Assembly (NCBI GenBank): GCA_018384055.1
Contig: JAHAZL010000036.1
Location: 1-38,021 of the forward strand
Origin: Treponema sp.
Lineage (GTDB): Bacteria; Spirochaetota; Spirochaetia; Treponematales; Treponemataceae
DNA length: 38,021 bases
Reading direction: 5' to 3'
Shown here: piece by piece, positions 1 through 7,473 of the stretch
Numbering within the stretch: position 1 is the first letter of the stretch
Layout: each line of letters starts with the position of its first letter
The notes under the pieces: generated by a model
What the model was told of the DNA's origin: nothing
Databases searched by the model: none
Seen by the model: the letters and a program-made list of their open reading frames with translations, nothing else
Made by a program: the position numbers and the translations under genes

Positions 1-40
1 ATTATGAATTATGAATTATGAATTATGAATTATGAATTAT
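1..40. repeat. 7-bp AT-rich tandem repeat (ATGAATT)
   Basis: Five perfect copies of ATGAATT run from position 4 to 38, with partial copies on both sides. The array starts at the window edge, so the true copy number is unknown. It lies directly upstream of a TTGACA hexamer at 42-47, so it could act as an AT-rich upstream element, and its length could vary by slippage. No coding role is visible. Confidence 0.8.
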
Positions 41-41
41 A

Positions 42-70
42 TTGACAAATGAGAATTATTGTAATATATT
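42..70 (+). promoter_or_regulatory. Candidate sigma-70 promoter P1 of pflB
   Basis: A consensus -35 (TTGACA, 42-47) is followed after exactly 17 bases by TATATT (65-70). Transcription would start near 77, inside the 15-bp palindrome at 76-90. The region is very AT-rich, so chance matches are likely; the perfect -35 and optimal spacing support this one. Confidence 0.5.
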
Positions 71-75
71 CATAA

Positions 76-90
76 TTGTAATGATTACAA
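76..90. promoter_or_regulatory. Perfect 7-1-7 palindrome, Fur-family-like operator
   Basis: TTGTAATGATTACAA is a perfect inverted repeat of two 7-base arms around one central G. The 7-1-7 layout and core resemble the Bacillus PerR box and Zur box consensus, with one mismatch per arm against either as I remember them. It covers the predicted start point of promoter P1 and lies 31 bp upstream of the -35 of P2. A further TTGTAAT half site lies at 59-65. Binding by a Fur, PerR or Zur homologue is inferred. Confidence 0.45.
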
Positions 91-121
91 AAATAATTAT
101 TGCAAGACAGTTTATAATTTA

Positions 122-150
122 TTGAAAAGTTCTTTTCTATAGATTATAAT
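122..150 (+). promoter_or_regulatory. Candidate sigma-70 promoter P2 of pflB
   Basis: TTGAAA (122-127) and a perfect TATAAT (145-150) are separated by 17 bases. Transcription would start near 157 and give a leader of about 54 nt that contains the AAGAGG ribosome binding site at 197-202. By hexamer quality this is the best promoter candidate for pflB. Confidence 0.55.
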
Positions 151-210
151 CGTTGGCAGAGATTCTTGCCGTAGATTTTTGCGGCCAACAAATACAAAGA
201 GGTTTTAACT

Positions 211-2523
211 ATGGAAATGAGACCAGAATGGGAAGGATTTAATCCTAATGGTTTGTGGACAAGCGAAGTTAACGTTCGCGACTTTATTCAGGCTAACTAC
301 ACACCTTATGAAGGTGATGCAAAGTTCTTGGCAGGTCCAACAGAAGCAACAACAAAGCTCTTTAACGAACTTATGAAGCTTCAGAAGGCAGAACACGACA
401 AGAATGGTGTTCTTGATATGGATACTGATACTGTTACAGGTATCACAGCACATGAACCAGGATACATCTGTGCAGAAGGAAAGAACCTTGAACAGGTTGT
501 AGGTCTCCAGACAGACAAGCCTCTCAAGCGCGCTTTCATGCCTTATGGTGGAATCAACATGGCTGTTCAGTCATGCGAAATGTACGGATACAAGGTTTCT
601 GACAAGCTCAAGGAAATCTTCACAAAGTATCACAAGACACACAATGACGCTGTATTTGATGTTTACACTCCAGAGATCCGCAAGGCTCGTTCAGCACACC
701 TTTTGACAGGTTTGCCTGATACATACGGTCGTGGACGTATCGTTGGTGACTATCGCCGTGTTGCTCTTTACGGTATCGATTACCTCATTAAGTGCAAGGA
801 AGCTGACAAGGCAAACATCGGTAACGGAACAATGACAGAAGATGTTATCCGTCTCCGCGAAGAAGTTTCTGAACAGATCAAGTGCCTCAAGCAGATGAAG
901 GAAATGGCTGCTTCTTACGGTTTCGATATTTCTAAGCCAGCTAAGACAGCAAAAGAAGCATTCCAGTGGCTCTACTTCGGATACCTTTCTGCAATCAAGA
1001 CACAGAACGGTGCAGCTATGTCTGTAGGTCGTGTTTCAACATTCCTCGACATCTACATCGAACGCGATATGAAGAAGGGAATCCTTACAGAATCACAGGC
1101 TCAGGAACTTGTTGACCACATCGTCATGAAGTTCCGCATGGTTCGCTTTGCTCGTATCGAATCATACAACCAGCTCTTTTCTGGTGACCCAGTATGGGCA
1201 ACACTCGAAGTTGGTGGACTTGGACAGGATGGTCGCCACATGGTAACAAAGAACGACTACCGCTTCCTCCACACACTGGAAAACATGTCTCCTTCTCCAG
1301 AGCCAAACATGACAGTTCTCTACTCAAAGAGACTTCCAAAGGTATTCCGCGACTACTGTGCAAAGATTTCTATCGATACATCTTCCATCCAGTACGAAAA
1401 CGACGAAATCATGCGCCCAATCTGGGGTGACGACTACTCAATCTGCTGCTGTGTTTCTGCAACACAGACTGGTAAGGAAATGCAGTTCTTCGGAGCCCGC
1501 GCTAACCTTGCTAAGGCTCTTCTTTACGCCATCAACGGTGGTCGTGACGAAGCTGCAGGTCTTACACCAGGTGTACAGGTTGGTCCAGAAATGGCACCAA
1601 TCACATCTGAATACCTTGACTACAATGAAGTTGTACGCAAGTACGACGCAATGCTTGAATGGCTTGCTGACCTCTATGTAAACACATTGAACGCAATCCA
1701 CTACATGCACGATAAGTACTACTACGAAGCAGCTGAACTTGCTCTCGAAGACACTAACCTTAAGAGAACATTCGCAACTGGTATCGCAGGTTTCTCTCAC
1801 GTTGTTGACTCACTCTCTGCCATCAAGTATGCAAAGGTTAAGGTTATCCGTGAAGATGTTCAGATCAAGAACAAGAAGACTGGTGAAGTTATCGGTGTAG
1901 CAAAGGATATGGCAAAAGACTTCGTTATCGAAGGCGACTTCCCACGCTACGGTCAGGATGACGACAGAGCTGACGAAATTGCAGTTTGGCTCCTCAAGAC
2001 ATTCATGGCAAAGATCGCAAAGCACCCAACATACCGCAATGCAGAACCATCAACATCTATCCTTACAATCACATCAAACGTTGTATACGGAAAGGCTACC
2101 GGTTCATTGCCTGATGGACGCAAGGCTGGAGAACCATTCTCACCAGGTGCCAACCCATCTTACGGTGCAGAAACAAAGGGTCTCGTAAAGTCCCTCAACT
2201 CTGTTGCTAAGGTTCCATACAAGTACGCTCTTGACGGTATCTCTAACACACAGACAATCAACCCTTCTGCTCTCGGTCACGATGAAAACGAAAGAATTGA
2301 CAACCTCGTAAACGTTCTTGATGGTTACTTCTCTAAGGGATCACACCACCTCAATGTTAACGTATTCGGTGTTGAAAAGCTTAAGGACTGCCAGGCACAT
2401 CCTGAAAAGCCAGAATATGCAAACTTCACAGTTCGCGTTTCAGGTTATGCAGTTCGCTTCATCAACCTTACAAAGGAACAGCAGGACGACGTTATCGCTC
2501 GTACTTGCCACGCTTCTCTCTAG
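211..2523 (+). CDS. pflB: Formate C-acetyltransferase (pyruvate formate-lyase)
   Basis: This cytoplasmic glycyl-radical enzyme splits pyruvate with CoA into acetyl-CoA and formate, a central step of anaerobic sugar fermentation. The 770-residue product matches the usual length of about 760. The adjacent catalytic cysteines lie in a CCVS motif (Cys413-Cys414, with a third Cys at 412). The radical-bearing glycine is Gly745 in RVSGYAVRF, 26 residues from the end as in the E. coli enzyme. The family block FGARANLAKALLYAINGG follows the cysteines. The ATG is supported by AAGAGG 8 nt upstream. Codon use is strongly biased (AAG, AAC, ACA favoured), which suggests high expression. The activating enzyme is encoded next, beyond a terminator. 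A Fur-type palindrome and two promoters lie upstream. Confidence 0.97.
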   Translation: MEMRPEWEGFNPNGLWTSEVNVRDFIQANYTPYEGDAKFLAGPTEATTKLFNELMKLQKAEHDKNGVLDMDTDTVTGITAHEPGYICAEGKNLEQVVGLQTDKPLKRAFMPYGGINMAVQSCEMYGYKVSDKLKEIFTKYHKTHNDAVFDVYTPEIRKARSAHLLTGLPDTYGRGRIVGDYRRVALYGIDYLIKCKEADKANIGNGTMTEDVIRLREEVSEQIKCLKQMKEMAASYGFDISKPAKTAKEAFQWLYFGYLSAIKTQNGAAMSVGRVSTFLDIYIERDMKKGILTESQAQELVDHIVMKFRMVRFARIESYNQLFSGDPVWATLEVGGLGQDGRHMVTKNDYRFLHTLENMSPSPEPNMTVLYSKRLPKVFRDYCAKISIDTSSIQYENDEIMRPIWGDDYSICCCVSATQTGKEMQFFGARANLAKALLYAINGGRDEAAGLTPGVQVGPEMAPITSEYLDYNEVVRKYDAMLEWLADLYVNTLNAIHYMHDKYYYEAAELALEDTNLKRTFATGIAGFSHVVDSLSAIKYAKVKVIREDVQIKNKKTGEVIGVAKDMAKDFVIEGDFPRYGQDDDRADEIAVWLLKTFMAKIAKHPTYRNAEPSTSILTITSNVVYGKATGSLPDGRKAGEPFSPGANPSYGAETKGLVKSLNSVAKVPYKYALDGISNTQTINPSALGHDENERIDNLVNVLDGYFSKGSHHLNVNVFGVEKLKDCQAHPEKPEYANFTVRVSGYAVRFINLTKEQQDDVIARTCHASL

Positions 2524-2600
2524 TTTTAGACCAAGCGTTGGTATGCGGGTTTTCGAAAGAAGGCTCGCATAGCCTTGTAATTTATTATTGCAGCATAAAG

Positions 2601-2636
2601 CCCTGGTTTATGACTTGTCATTGACCAGGGTTTTTT
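2601..2636 (+). terminator. Intrinsic terminator between pflB and pflA
   Basis: A 7-bp stem (CCCTGGT 2601-2607 with ACCAGGG 2624-2630) is followed directly by six Ts. The 16-nt loop can form an inner stem, ATGAC with GTCAT (2610-2614 and 2617-2621). Leaky termination here would let pflB be made in excess over the activase while some transcripts still read into pflA. Confidence 0.85.
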
Positions 2637-2671
2637 AATCTATCTGTTTTATTTTTTTTGGAGGCCTTTTT

Positions 2672-3415
2672 ATGGGTAAAGTTTTCCAGCTTGAATCTTT
2701 TGGCAGTGTAGACGGACCTGGTGTTCGCTTCATCATTTTCTTTGCAGGTTGTCCTCTTCGCTGCAAGTACTGTCATAATCCTGACTCATGGAATCTTGCT
2801 GATGGAAAGGATTACACTGCAGACCAGCTTTTGGATGAAGCTGAAAGCTGCAAGAGCTACTGGGGCACAAAGGGTGGCATTACCGTTTCTGGCGGTGAAC
2901 CCTTGCTACAGCTTGATTTCCTTCTTGAACTTTTTACAAAGGCAAAGCAGCGGGGAATCAATACATGCATCGATACTTCCGGCGCACCATTCACAAAGGA
3001 AGGCGAGTGGTTTGAAAAGTTTCAGAAACTTATGGATGTGACAGACATCCTCCTTATGGACATCAAGCACATCGATGAAGACGAGCATGTAAAGCTTACG
3101 GGGCAGAGCGGTAAAAACATCCGCGAAATGTTTGCCTATCTTGATGAAATCAAAAAGCCGATCTGGATTCGACATGTCCTTGTTCCTGGAATTACAGACA
3201 AGGAAGAATACCTTATCAAAACCCGTGACTTCATCCGTACCCTTTCAAATGTTCAGCGCGTTGAAATCCTTCCGTATCATGGACTTGGTGCGGTTAAATA
3301 CAAGGATCTTGGAATCGAATATGCCCTTAAGGATCTTGAAAGCCCTGCTGCAGAAAGCGTAAAGAAAGCAAAGGAAATCCTTGAGTGCGAAAAATATGAT
3401 GCCTGGCGTAAATAG
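2672..3415 (+). CDS. pflA: Pyruvate formate-lyase activating enzyme (radical SAM)
   Basis: This radical SAM enzyme abstracts a hydrogen from the active-site glycine of PflB, using a 4Fe-4S cluster and S-adenosylmethionine. The cluster-binding CxxxCxxC is Cys27, Cys31 and Cys34 (GCPLRCKYCHNP), and the SAM-contacting GGEP motif lies in VSGGEPLLQ. At 247 residues the protein has the usual PflA length, without the extra ferredoxin-like insert of longer glycyl-radical activases. The start is supported by GGAGG at 2660-2664, 7 nt upstream. It follows pflB in the common pflBA order, and the intervening terminator may set the dose of activase to substrate. Confidence 0.96.
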   Translation: MGKVFQLESFGSVDGPGVRFIIFFAGCPLRCKYCHNPDSWNLADGKDYTADQLLDEAESCKSYWGTKGGITVSGGEPLLQLDFLLELFTKAKQRGINTCIDTSGAPFTKEGEWFEKFQKLMDVTDILLMDIKHIDEDEHVKLTGQSGKNIREMFAYLDEIKKPIWIRHVLVPGITDKEEYLIKTRDFIRTLSNVQRVEILPYHGLGAVKYKDLGIEYALKDLESPAAESVKKAKEILECEKYDAWRK

Positions 3416-3432
3416 GGTACCGTTGAAAATCC

Positions 3433-4236
3433 ATGAGCGAAAAAGATGAAATTGCCAGGGAAGTCCTTCCGTTCCTGATGGACCTTTTTCCTGGCGTGCC
3501 TGTTTCTACATTCATCATTGTCTTCAAGTATTTTACCATTGCGGTTTTTTCAGGAGTGGGAATATTTCTTTTGTCTTATTTGCTCGTAAAAATTTTCATA
3601 CGCCATAAATCTGAAAGATACATAAAGAATCTTGATGCCCTTAATTGCATCGGAAAACTTAATGCGGATGACGGAAAGAAAAAGATGCTCAGGAACCTTA
3701 TTCTTGAATGTGTTATTCTGGGTACTAAAATAGATTTCCATACAAACAGAAAAAACAATTCCAAGACCGTCAGCCAGATTGTGTGGAAGATGTGTGCTAA
3801 TCTTGGTATGGATAGAGACCTTTCGATTCTCTATACCTGTGCAGCCATGGTTTATGATGTGGGATTCCTGGATGTAAACTCATCCTATTTTCATACGGAA
3901 GTTCTTTCTGTGAAAGAAAGAAAACTTTTGAGGGCCCATATTATGGGAAGCTACGAGCACCTTCTGTTTGTTCCTGAAGATCTCCGTCAGTCATTTTTTG
4001 ATGCGGCAATGTTTCATCATGAAAACTACAATGGATCAGGTTATCCGGAAGGACTGAAGGAAAATGAGATTCCGGAAATTGCTCAGATGATTCGTGTTAT
4101 TGAATCCTTTGTTTCCCTGACCAGCAAAAGATCCTACAGAAAAGTTTATTCCCGTGAAGAGGCTTTGAAAATCCTTAAAAAAAATTCTTTCTCTTACGAT
4201 CCAAAATTCCTTTCTGAAATTGAAAAGATCGTTTGA
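3433..4236 (+). CDS. Membrane-anchored degenerate HD-GYP-like protein
   Basis: This 267-residue protein has one predicted transmembrane helix at about residues 25-52, then a cytoplasmic HD-GYP-like domain. The second half is well kept (HHENYNGSGYPEGL, then an IRVIESFVSLTS segment matching the usual IADTYDAMTS). The metal-binding first half is not: the HDIGK motif reads YDVGF, and the expected upstream histidine (HTxRVA in active members) is a serine or asparagine. It probably cannot hydrolyse cyclic di-GMP and may be a binding or signalling relic. It starts 18 nt after pflA, so co-transcription is likely. No strong ribosome binding site is visible. The intact relative at 14904-16001 is a useful comparison. 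Confidence 0.75.
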   Translation: MSEKDEIAREVLPFLMDLFPGVPVSTFIIVFKYFTIAVFSGVGIFLLSYLLVKIFIRHKSERYIKNLDALNCIGKLNADDGKKKMLRNLILECVILGTKIDFHTNRKNNSKTVSQIVWKMCANLGMDRDLSILYTCAAMVYDVGFLDVNSSYFHTEVLSVKERKLLRAHIMGSYEHLLFVPEDLRQSFFDAAMFHHENYNGSGYPEGLKENEIPEIAQMIRVIESFVSLTSKRSYRKVYSREEALKILKKNSFSYDPKFLSEIEKIV

Positions 4237-4283
4237 TTAATTAACCCTCTTTCCCCATTGTTTTCAAAAGTTGTATTTTGACC

Positions 4284-4289
4284 TATATT
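4284..4289 (+). promoter_or_regulatory. -10-like element of pepT, leaderless arrangement
   Basis: TATATT ends exactly 7 nt before the pepT ATG, and no purine-rich ribosome binding site lies between them. Transcription would start at or next to the start codon. The -35 region is weak (TTTTCA at 17-bp spacing). Confidence 0.4.
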
Positions 4290-4296
4290 TGTCTGT

Positions 4297-5448
4297 ATGA
4301 TGAATGTAGAACTTAAAGAAAAACTCCTTAATCGTTTTATAAAATATGTAAAGACTTACAGTCAGAGTGACAGCGTAAAGGCTGATGAAGGCGTAATGCC
4401 AAGTACACCGCAGCAGTTTGAAATGGCCAGGGTTCTTTGTGAAGAACTTAAGAATCTTGGATTGCAGGATGTTCAGACTACGGAATGTTGCTACACCTAC
4501 GGATACCTTCCTGCAAACGACGGAAGTGAAAAAATCATCTGCCTTCTTGCACACATTGATACAGTTGATGAGGTAAGCGGCCTCAATGTTAATCCTCAGC
4601 TTTCAGAAGAAGACGGCGATGTTGTCATCCGTACTGACGGAAATACATTGCTTGGTGCGGATGACAAAGCTGGCGTTGCTGAAATCATGACAACCCTTGA
4701 ATACTATGTAAATCATCCGGAAGCAAAGCACTGCGGCATTGAAGCACTCTTCAGTCCAGATGAAGAAACAGGCCACGGCATGGACAAGGTTCCCATTGAG
4801 CTTTTGAAATCAAAGTGTGCATATACGGTGGACGGCGGTTCCCTTGGGGAACTTGAAGTCGAATGTTTCAATGCATGGAAATCTGAAATTGAATTTACAG
4901 GTGTTGCATGCCATACGGGCACTGCACGCGGTGTAATGGTAAATGCGGCAAGCATGGCAGCTTCATTTCTCAATAGTTTGCCTCACGGTGAACGACCTGA
5001 AACCACAGACGGATACCAGGGATTTTATGCGCCAATGAGCATTGAAGGTTCCATTGAAAAGGCAAAGGTGGTTCTGTTCCTTAGGGACTTTGACCTTAAG
5101 GAAATGGAAAACCGCCGTGAAATAGTTGAAATGCTTGCCCGCAGTACGGCTGCATCTTTTGGCGGAATGGCAAAGGTAACTCATACACAGCAGTACCTTA
5201 ACATGAAGGAGAAAATGAATGAGGCTCCTGAAGTGGTTGCAAATCTTGTTGCGGCTTACAAGGCAGCGGGTGTTGAACCAAAGTTCGTTCCGATTCGCGG
5301 TGGTACGGACGGAAGCCGACTTACAGAAATGGGAATACCGACTCCAAACATTTTTACAGGCGGACATAACTTCCATAGCCGTGATGAATGGGCAAGCCTG
5401 AATGAAATGTGCAAGGCTGCAGAAATCCTCATAAATCTGGTTTCATAG
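4297..5448 (+). CDS. pepT: Peptidase T (tripeptide aminopeptidase, M20 family)
   Basis: A cytoplasmic two-zinc M20B exopeptidase predicted to release the N-terminal residue of tripeptides. The metal and catalytic residues are visible: His86 and Asp88 (AHIDT), bridging Asp122 (GADDKAG), the catalytic Glu156 with Glu157 (DEETGHG), and a late histidine in FTGGHNFHS. The dimerisation (lid) domain lies between them, from about residue 190 to 300. At 383 residues it is somewhat shorter than the E. coli enzyme (about 408). Two ATGs occur in tandem (4297 and 4300) and neither has a ribosome binding site; a TATATT 7 nt upstream suggests a leaderless message. A hairpin plus T-run follows at 5506-5537. 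Confidence 0.9.
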   Translation: MMNVELKEKLLNRFIKYVKTYSQSDSVKADEGVMPSTPQQFEMARVLCEELKNLGLQDVQTTECCYTYGYLPANDGSEKIICLLAHIDTVDEVSGLNVNPQLSEEDGDVVIRTDGNTLLGADDKAGVAEIMTTLEYYVNHPEAKHCGIEALFSPDEETGHGMDKVPIELLKSKCAYTVDGGSLGELEVECFNAWKSEIEFTGVACHTGTARGVMVNAASMAASFLNSLPHGERPETTDGYQGFYAPMSIEGSIEKAKVVLFLRDFDLKEMENRREIVEMLARSTAASFGGMAKVTHTQQYLNMKEKMNEAPEVVANLVAAYKAAGVEPKFVPIRGGTDGSRLTEMGIPTPNIFTGGHNFHSRDEWASLNEMCKAAEILINLVS

Positions 5449-5471
5449 TTTTATGTGAAGAGTGCCTTTAA

Positions 5472-5500
5472 TTGTAAACATCCATTATTTTTGGTAAAAT
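5472..5500 (+). promoter_or_regulatory. Candidate promoter of the hisD-def-fmt operon
   Basis: TTGTAA (5472-5477) and TAAAAT (5495-5500) are spaced by 17 bases. Transcription would begin near 5507, so the hairpin at 5506-5537 would sit at the very 5' end of the message. Confidence 0.4.
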
Positions 5501-5505
5501 AAAAG

Positions 5506-5537
5506 AGTATCCGGTCTTTCCCGGGTGTTCTTTTTTT
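5506..5537 (+). terminator. Terminator-like hairpin after pepT / in the hisD leader
   Basis: A 9-bp stem with G-T wobbles (5506-5514 with 5521-5529, core CCGG/CCGG) around a 6-nt loop is followed after one base by seven Ts. It can end pepT transcription. Because a promoter candidate lies just upstream, it could also act on the hisD operon leader. Confidence 0.6.
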
Positions 5538-5559
5538 ATTTTAAAATGGGGTTTTCCAG

Positions 5560-6870
5560 ATGATCAGAATTCAGAAAGCATCAGAAATTGAAAGTGCATT
5601 TTTTGGCGGAAGAGACTTTGGTTCTTCAATCGATGTTGTCCGCGATGTTTTGAATGATGTGCGTGCAAACGGAGATGCGGCCGTACAGAAATACTCAAAG
5701 CAGTTTGATGTTGCATCGCCATCTGCATTAGAAATTCCACAGGCAGAACTTAAGGCTGCTGCGGAAAAAATGCAGAAAGAAAATCCTGACCTCTATCATG
5801 CCCTTTGCTATAGCCGTGACCTTGCAGTTCGTTTTGCAAAGAAGCAGCGTGAATCCTTTGACGATTTTGAAGTTGAACTTGAACCTGGACTTTTTACAGG
5901 TCAGAAAAATATTGCCGTTGACCGTGCAGGTGTTTATGTTCCTGCAGGAAGATTTCCGCTCGTTTCTACAATGGTAATGACAGTAGCTCCTGCTGTTGCT
6001 GCCCGCGTAAAGGAAATCATTCTCTGTACTCCTCCAAGAAAACACCCTTCTGGAGAAGACAAGGCTTATGCAGATGAAAACATCATGGCTGCTGCCTACA
6101 TCTGCGGTGTTACAAAAGCTTTTGCATGCGGTGGTTCTCAGGCCATCGGTGCCATGGCATTTGGAACGGAATCAATTCCTGCAGTAGATGTAATCGTAGG
6201 TCCTGGAAACAAATTCGTTGCTGAAGCAAAGAAGCTTGTTTATGGAACTGTAGGCATAGATATGGTTGCAGGTCCAACAGAAGTTTTCATCATTGCAGAT
6301 GAAAGTGCAAATCCTGAATGGGTTGCCGCAGACTTGCTTGCCCAGGCAGAACACGACATTGTTGCTCAGCCTGTCCTTGCCCTTACTGATGAAAAACTTG
6401 CAAAGCGTGTTTCGGAAGAAATCGAAAAGCAGCTGGAAACTCTTGAGACTGCAAATATTGCACGCCAGAGCATCGACAACTACGGAAGAATCATTGTTTG
6501 TTCTTCCCTTGAAGAAGCCGCAGAGCTTGCAAACAAAAAGGCCCCTGAACATCTTGAGCTTGCAATGGAAGCAGGAGCTGTTCGCGACAAGATAGAAAGC
6601 CTTGTTCATAACTACGGTTCCCTTTTCATTGGTCATGGCGCTGCAGAAGTATTCGGAGATTATGCCGCAGGTTTGAACCACACTCTTCCAACAAGCGGTA
6701 GCGCAAGATTTACCGGTGGTTTGAGCGTTCGCGTATTCCTCAAGACTGTAACAACTTTGCGTACAGATGCAACAAAGGAAGGTCCTGTAAATTCTGCAAA
6801 GGCAGCAGGAATCCTTGGCGATGCAGAAGGACTTGCAGGACATGCAAGGGCCGCAAGATACAGATTATAA
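5560..6870 (+). CDS. hisD: Histidinol dehydrogenase family protein
   Basis: This zinc-dependent dehydrogenase family oxidises histidinol to histidine with two NAD+; relatives oxidise other alcohols such as sulfopropanediol. The 436-residue protein keeps the known zinc ligands by motif: Gln and His in LLAQAEHD, Asp in FGDYAAG, and His in GLAGHARAA. The catalytic Glu-His pair lies in APEHLEL. The NHTLPTSG and FTGGLSV blocks match the family. No other his gene occurs in the window, and many treponemes are histidine auxotrophs. The end (ARFTGGLSVRVFLK) resembles the HpsN-like side of the family at least as much as classical HisD, so the substrate is uncertain. It appears to lead an operon with def 18 nt downstream. 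GGGG about 8 nt before the ATG serves as ribosome binding site. Confidence 0.85.
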   Translation: MIRIQKASEIESAFFGGRDFGSSIDVVRDVLNDVRANGDAAVQKYSKQFDVASPSALEIPQAELKAAAEKMQKENPDLYHALCYSRDLAVRFAKKQRESFDDFEVELEPGLFTGQKNIAVDRAGVYVPAGRFPLVSTMVMTVAPAVAARVKEIILCTPPRKHPSGEDKAYADENIMAAAYICGVTKAFACGGSQAIGAMAFGTESIPAVDVIVGPGNKFVAEAKKLVYGTVGIDMVAGPTEVFIIADESANPEWVAADLLAQAEHDIVAQPVLALTDEKLAKRVSEEIEKQLETLETANIARQSIDNYGRIIVCSSLEEAAELANKKAPEHLELAMEAGAVRDKIESLVHNYGSLFIGHGAAEVFGDYAAGLNHTLPTSGSARFTGGLSVRVFLKTVTTLRTDATKEGPVNSAKAAGILGDAEGLAGHARAARYRL

Positions 6871-6888
6871 ATTAAGGATAATAGATAG

Positions 6889-7461
6889 ATGAGAATTACA
6901 AAGCTTGGTGAAGAAATACTTAGACAGAAATGCGAACCGGTAAAGCCTGAAGAAATCAACGATGAAATGCGTGCTCTTTTTGAAGAGATGTTTGAGACAA
7001 TGGTAAGTGCAAACGGTGTTGGTCTTGCTGCACCTCAGGTTGGAATTGCAAAGCGCTTTTTTGTCATTGATGTTGGTGACGATGTAAAACGTGTTTTCAT
7101 CAATCCTGAAATCATCAAGACTTCTGCTGAAACATCAATTTATGAGGAAGGCTGTCTTTCTCTTCCTGGATTTTCAGAGGACATTGTTCGTCCTGTAAAG
7201 GTTTCTGTATCTGCCCTTGATGAAAATGGAAAGCCTTTTGTAATCGAAGATGCAGACGGTCTTCTTGGAAGATGCATTCAGCATGAAAATGATCACCTTG
7301 ACGGAATCCTTTACATTGATCATGGTGACGAAGCATACAAGCAGGAAGTTGTAGAAACAATGCAGCGCCGTGCAGAACGAGCAGCAAAGAAAGCCGCTGC
7401 AAAAGAAGCAAAGCAGCGCAGCATAGAAGCAAAGAAGGCTGCAAAAGCCGCAAGAAAATAA
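6889..7461 (+). CDS. def: Peptide deformylase with basic C-terminal tail
   Basis: Removes the formyl group from the N-terminal methionine of new proteins at the ribosome exit. All three family motifs are present: GVGLAAPQVG (motif 1), EGCLSLPGF (motif 2, metal-binding Cys) and QHENDHLDG (motif 3, HExxH type). The catalytic core ends near residue 155. The last 30 or so residues are almost only Lys, Arg, Ala and Glu, a long helical basic tail that standard deformylases lack; it could bind rRNA. AAGGA lies about 11 nt before the ATG. The gene lies 18 nt after hisD and 12 nt before fmt, the usual def-fmt pairing. Confidence 0.95.
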   Translation: MRITKLGEEILRQKCEPVKPEEINDEMRALFEEMFETMVSANGVGLAAPQVGIAKRFFVIDVGDDVKRVFINPEIIKTSAETSIYEEGCLSLPGFSEDIVRPVKVSVSALDENGKPFVIEDADGLLGRCIQHENDHLDGILYIDHGDEAYKQEVVETMQRRAERAAKKAAAKEAKQRSIEAKKAAKAARK

Positions 7462-7473
7462 GGTAAAAACCAG

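Noticed and set aside
1..210. Riboswitch or small RNA gene upstream of pflB
   Set aside because: The AT-rich sequence shows promoters and a palindrome but no conserved aptamer-like structure that I can recognise.
205..1800. Antisense reading frames over pflB, several rich in Cys
   Set aside because: They lie fully inside a highly conserved gene with strong codon bias; the Cys come from reverse-complemented frequent codons. No ribosome binding sites or family motifs.
6172..6843. 223-codon antisense frame inside hisD
   Set aside because: Cys/Phe/Ser-rich composition typical of an opposite-strand shadow; hisD motifs on the + strand are intact.
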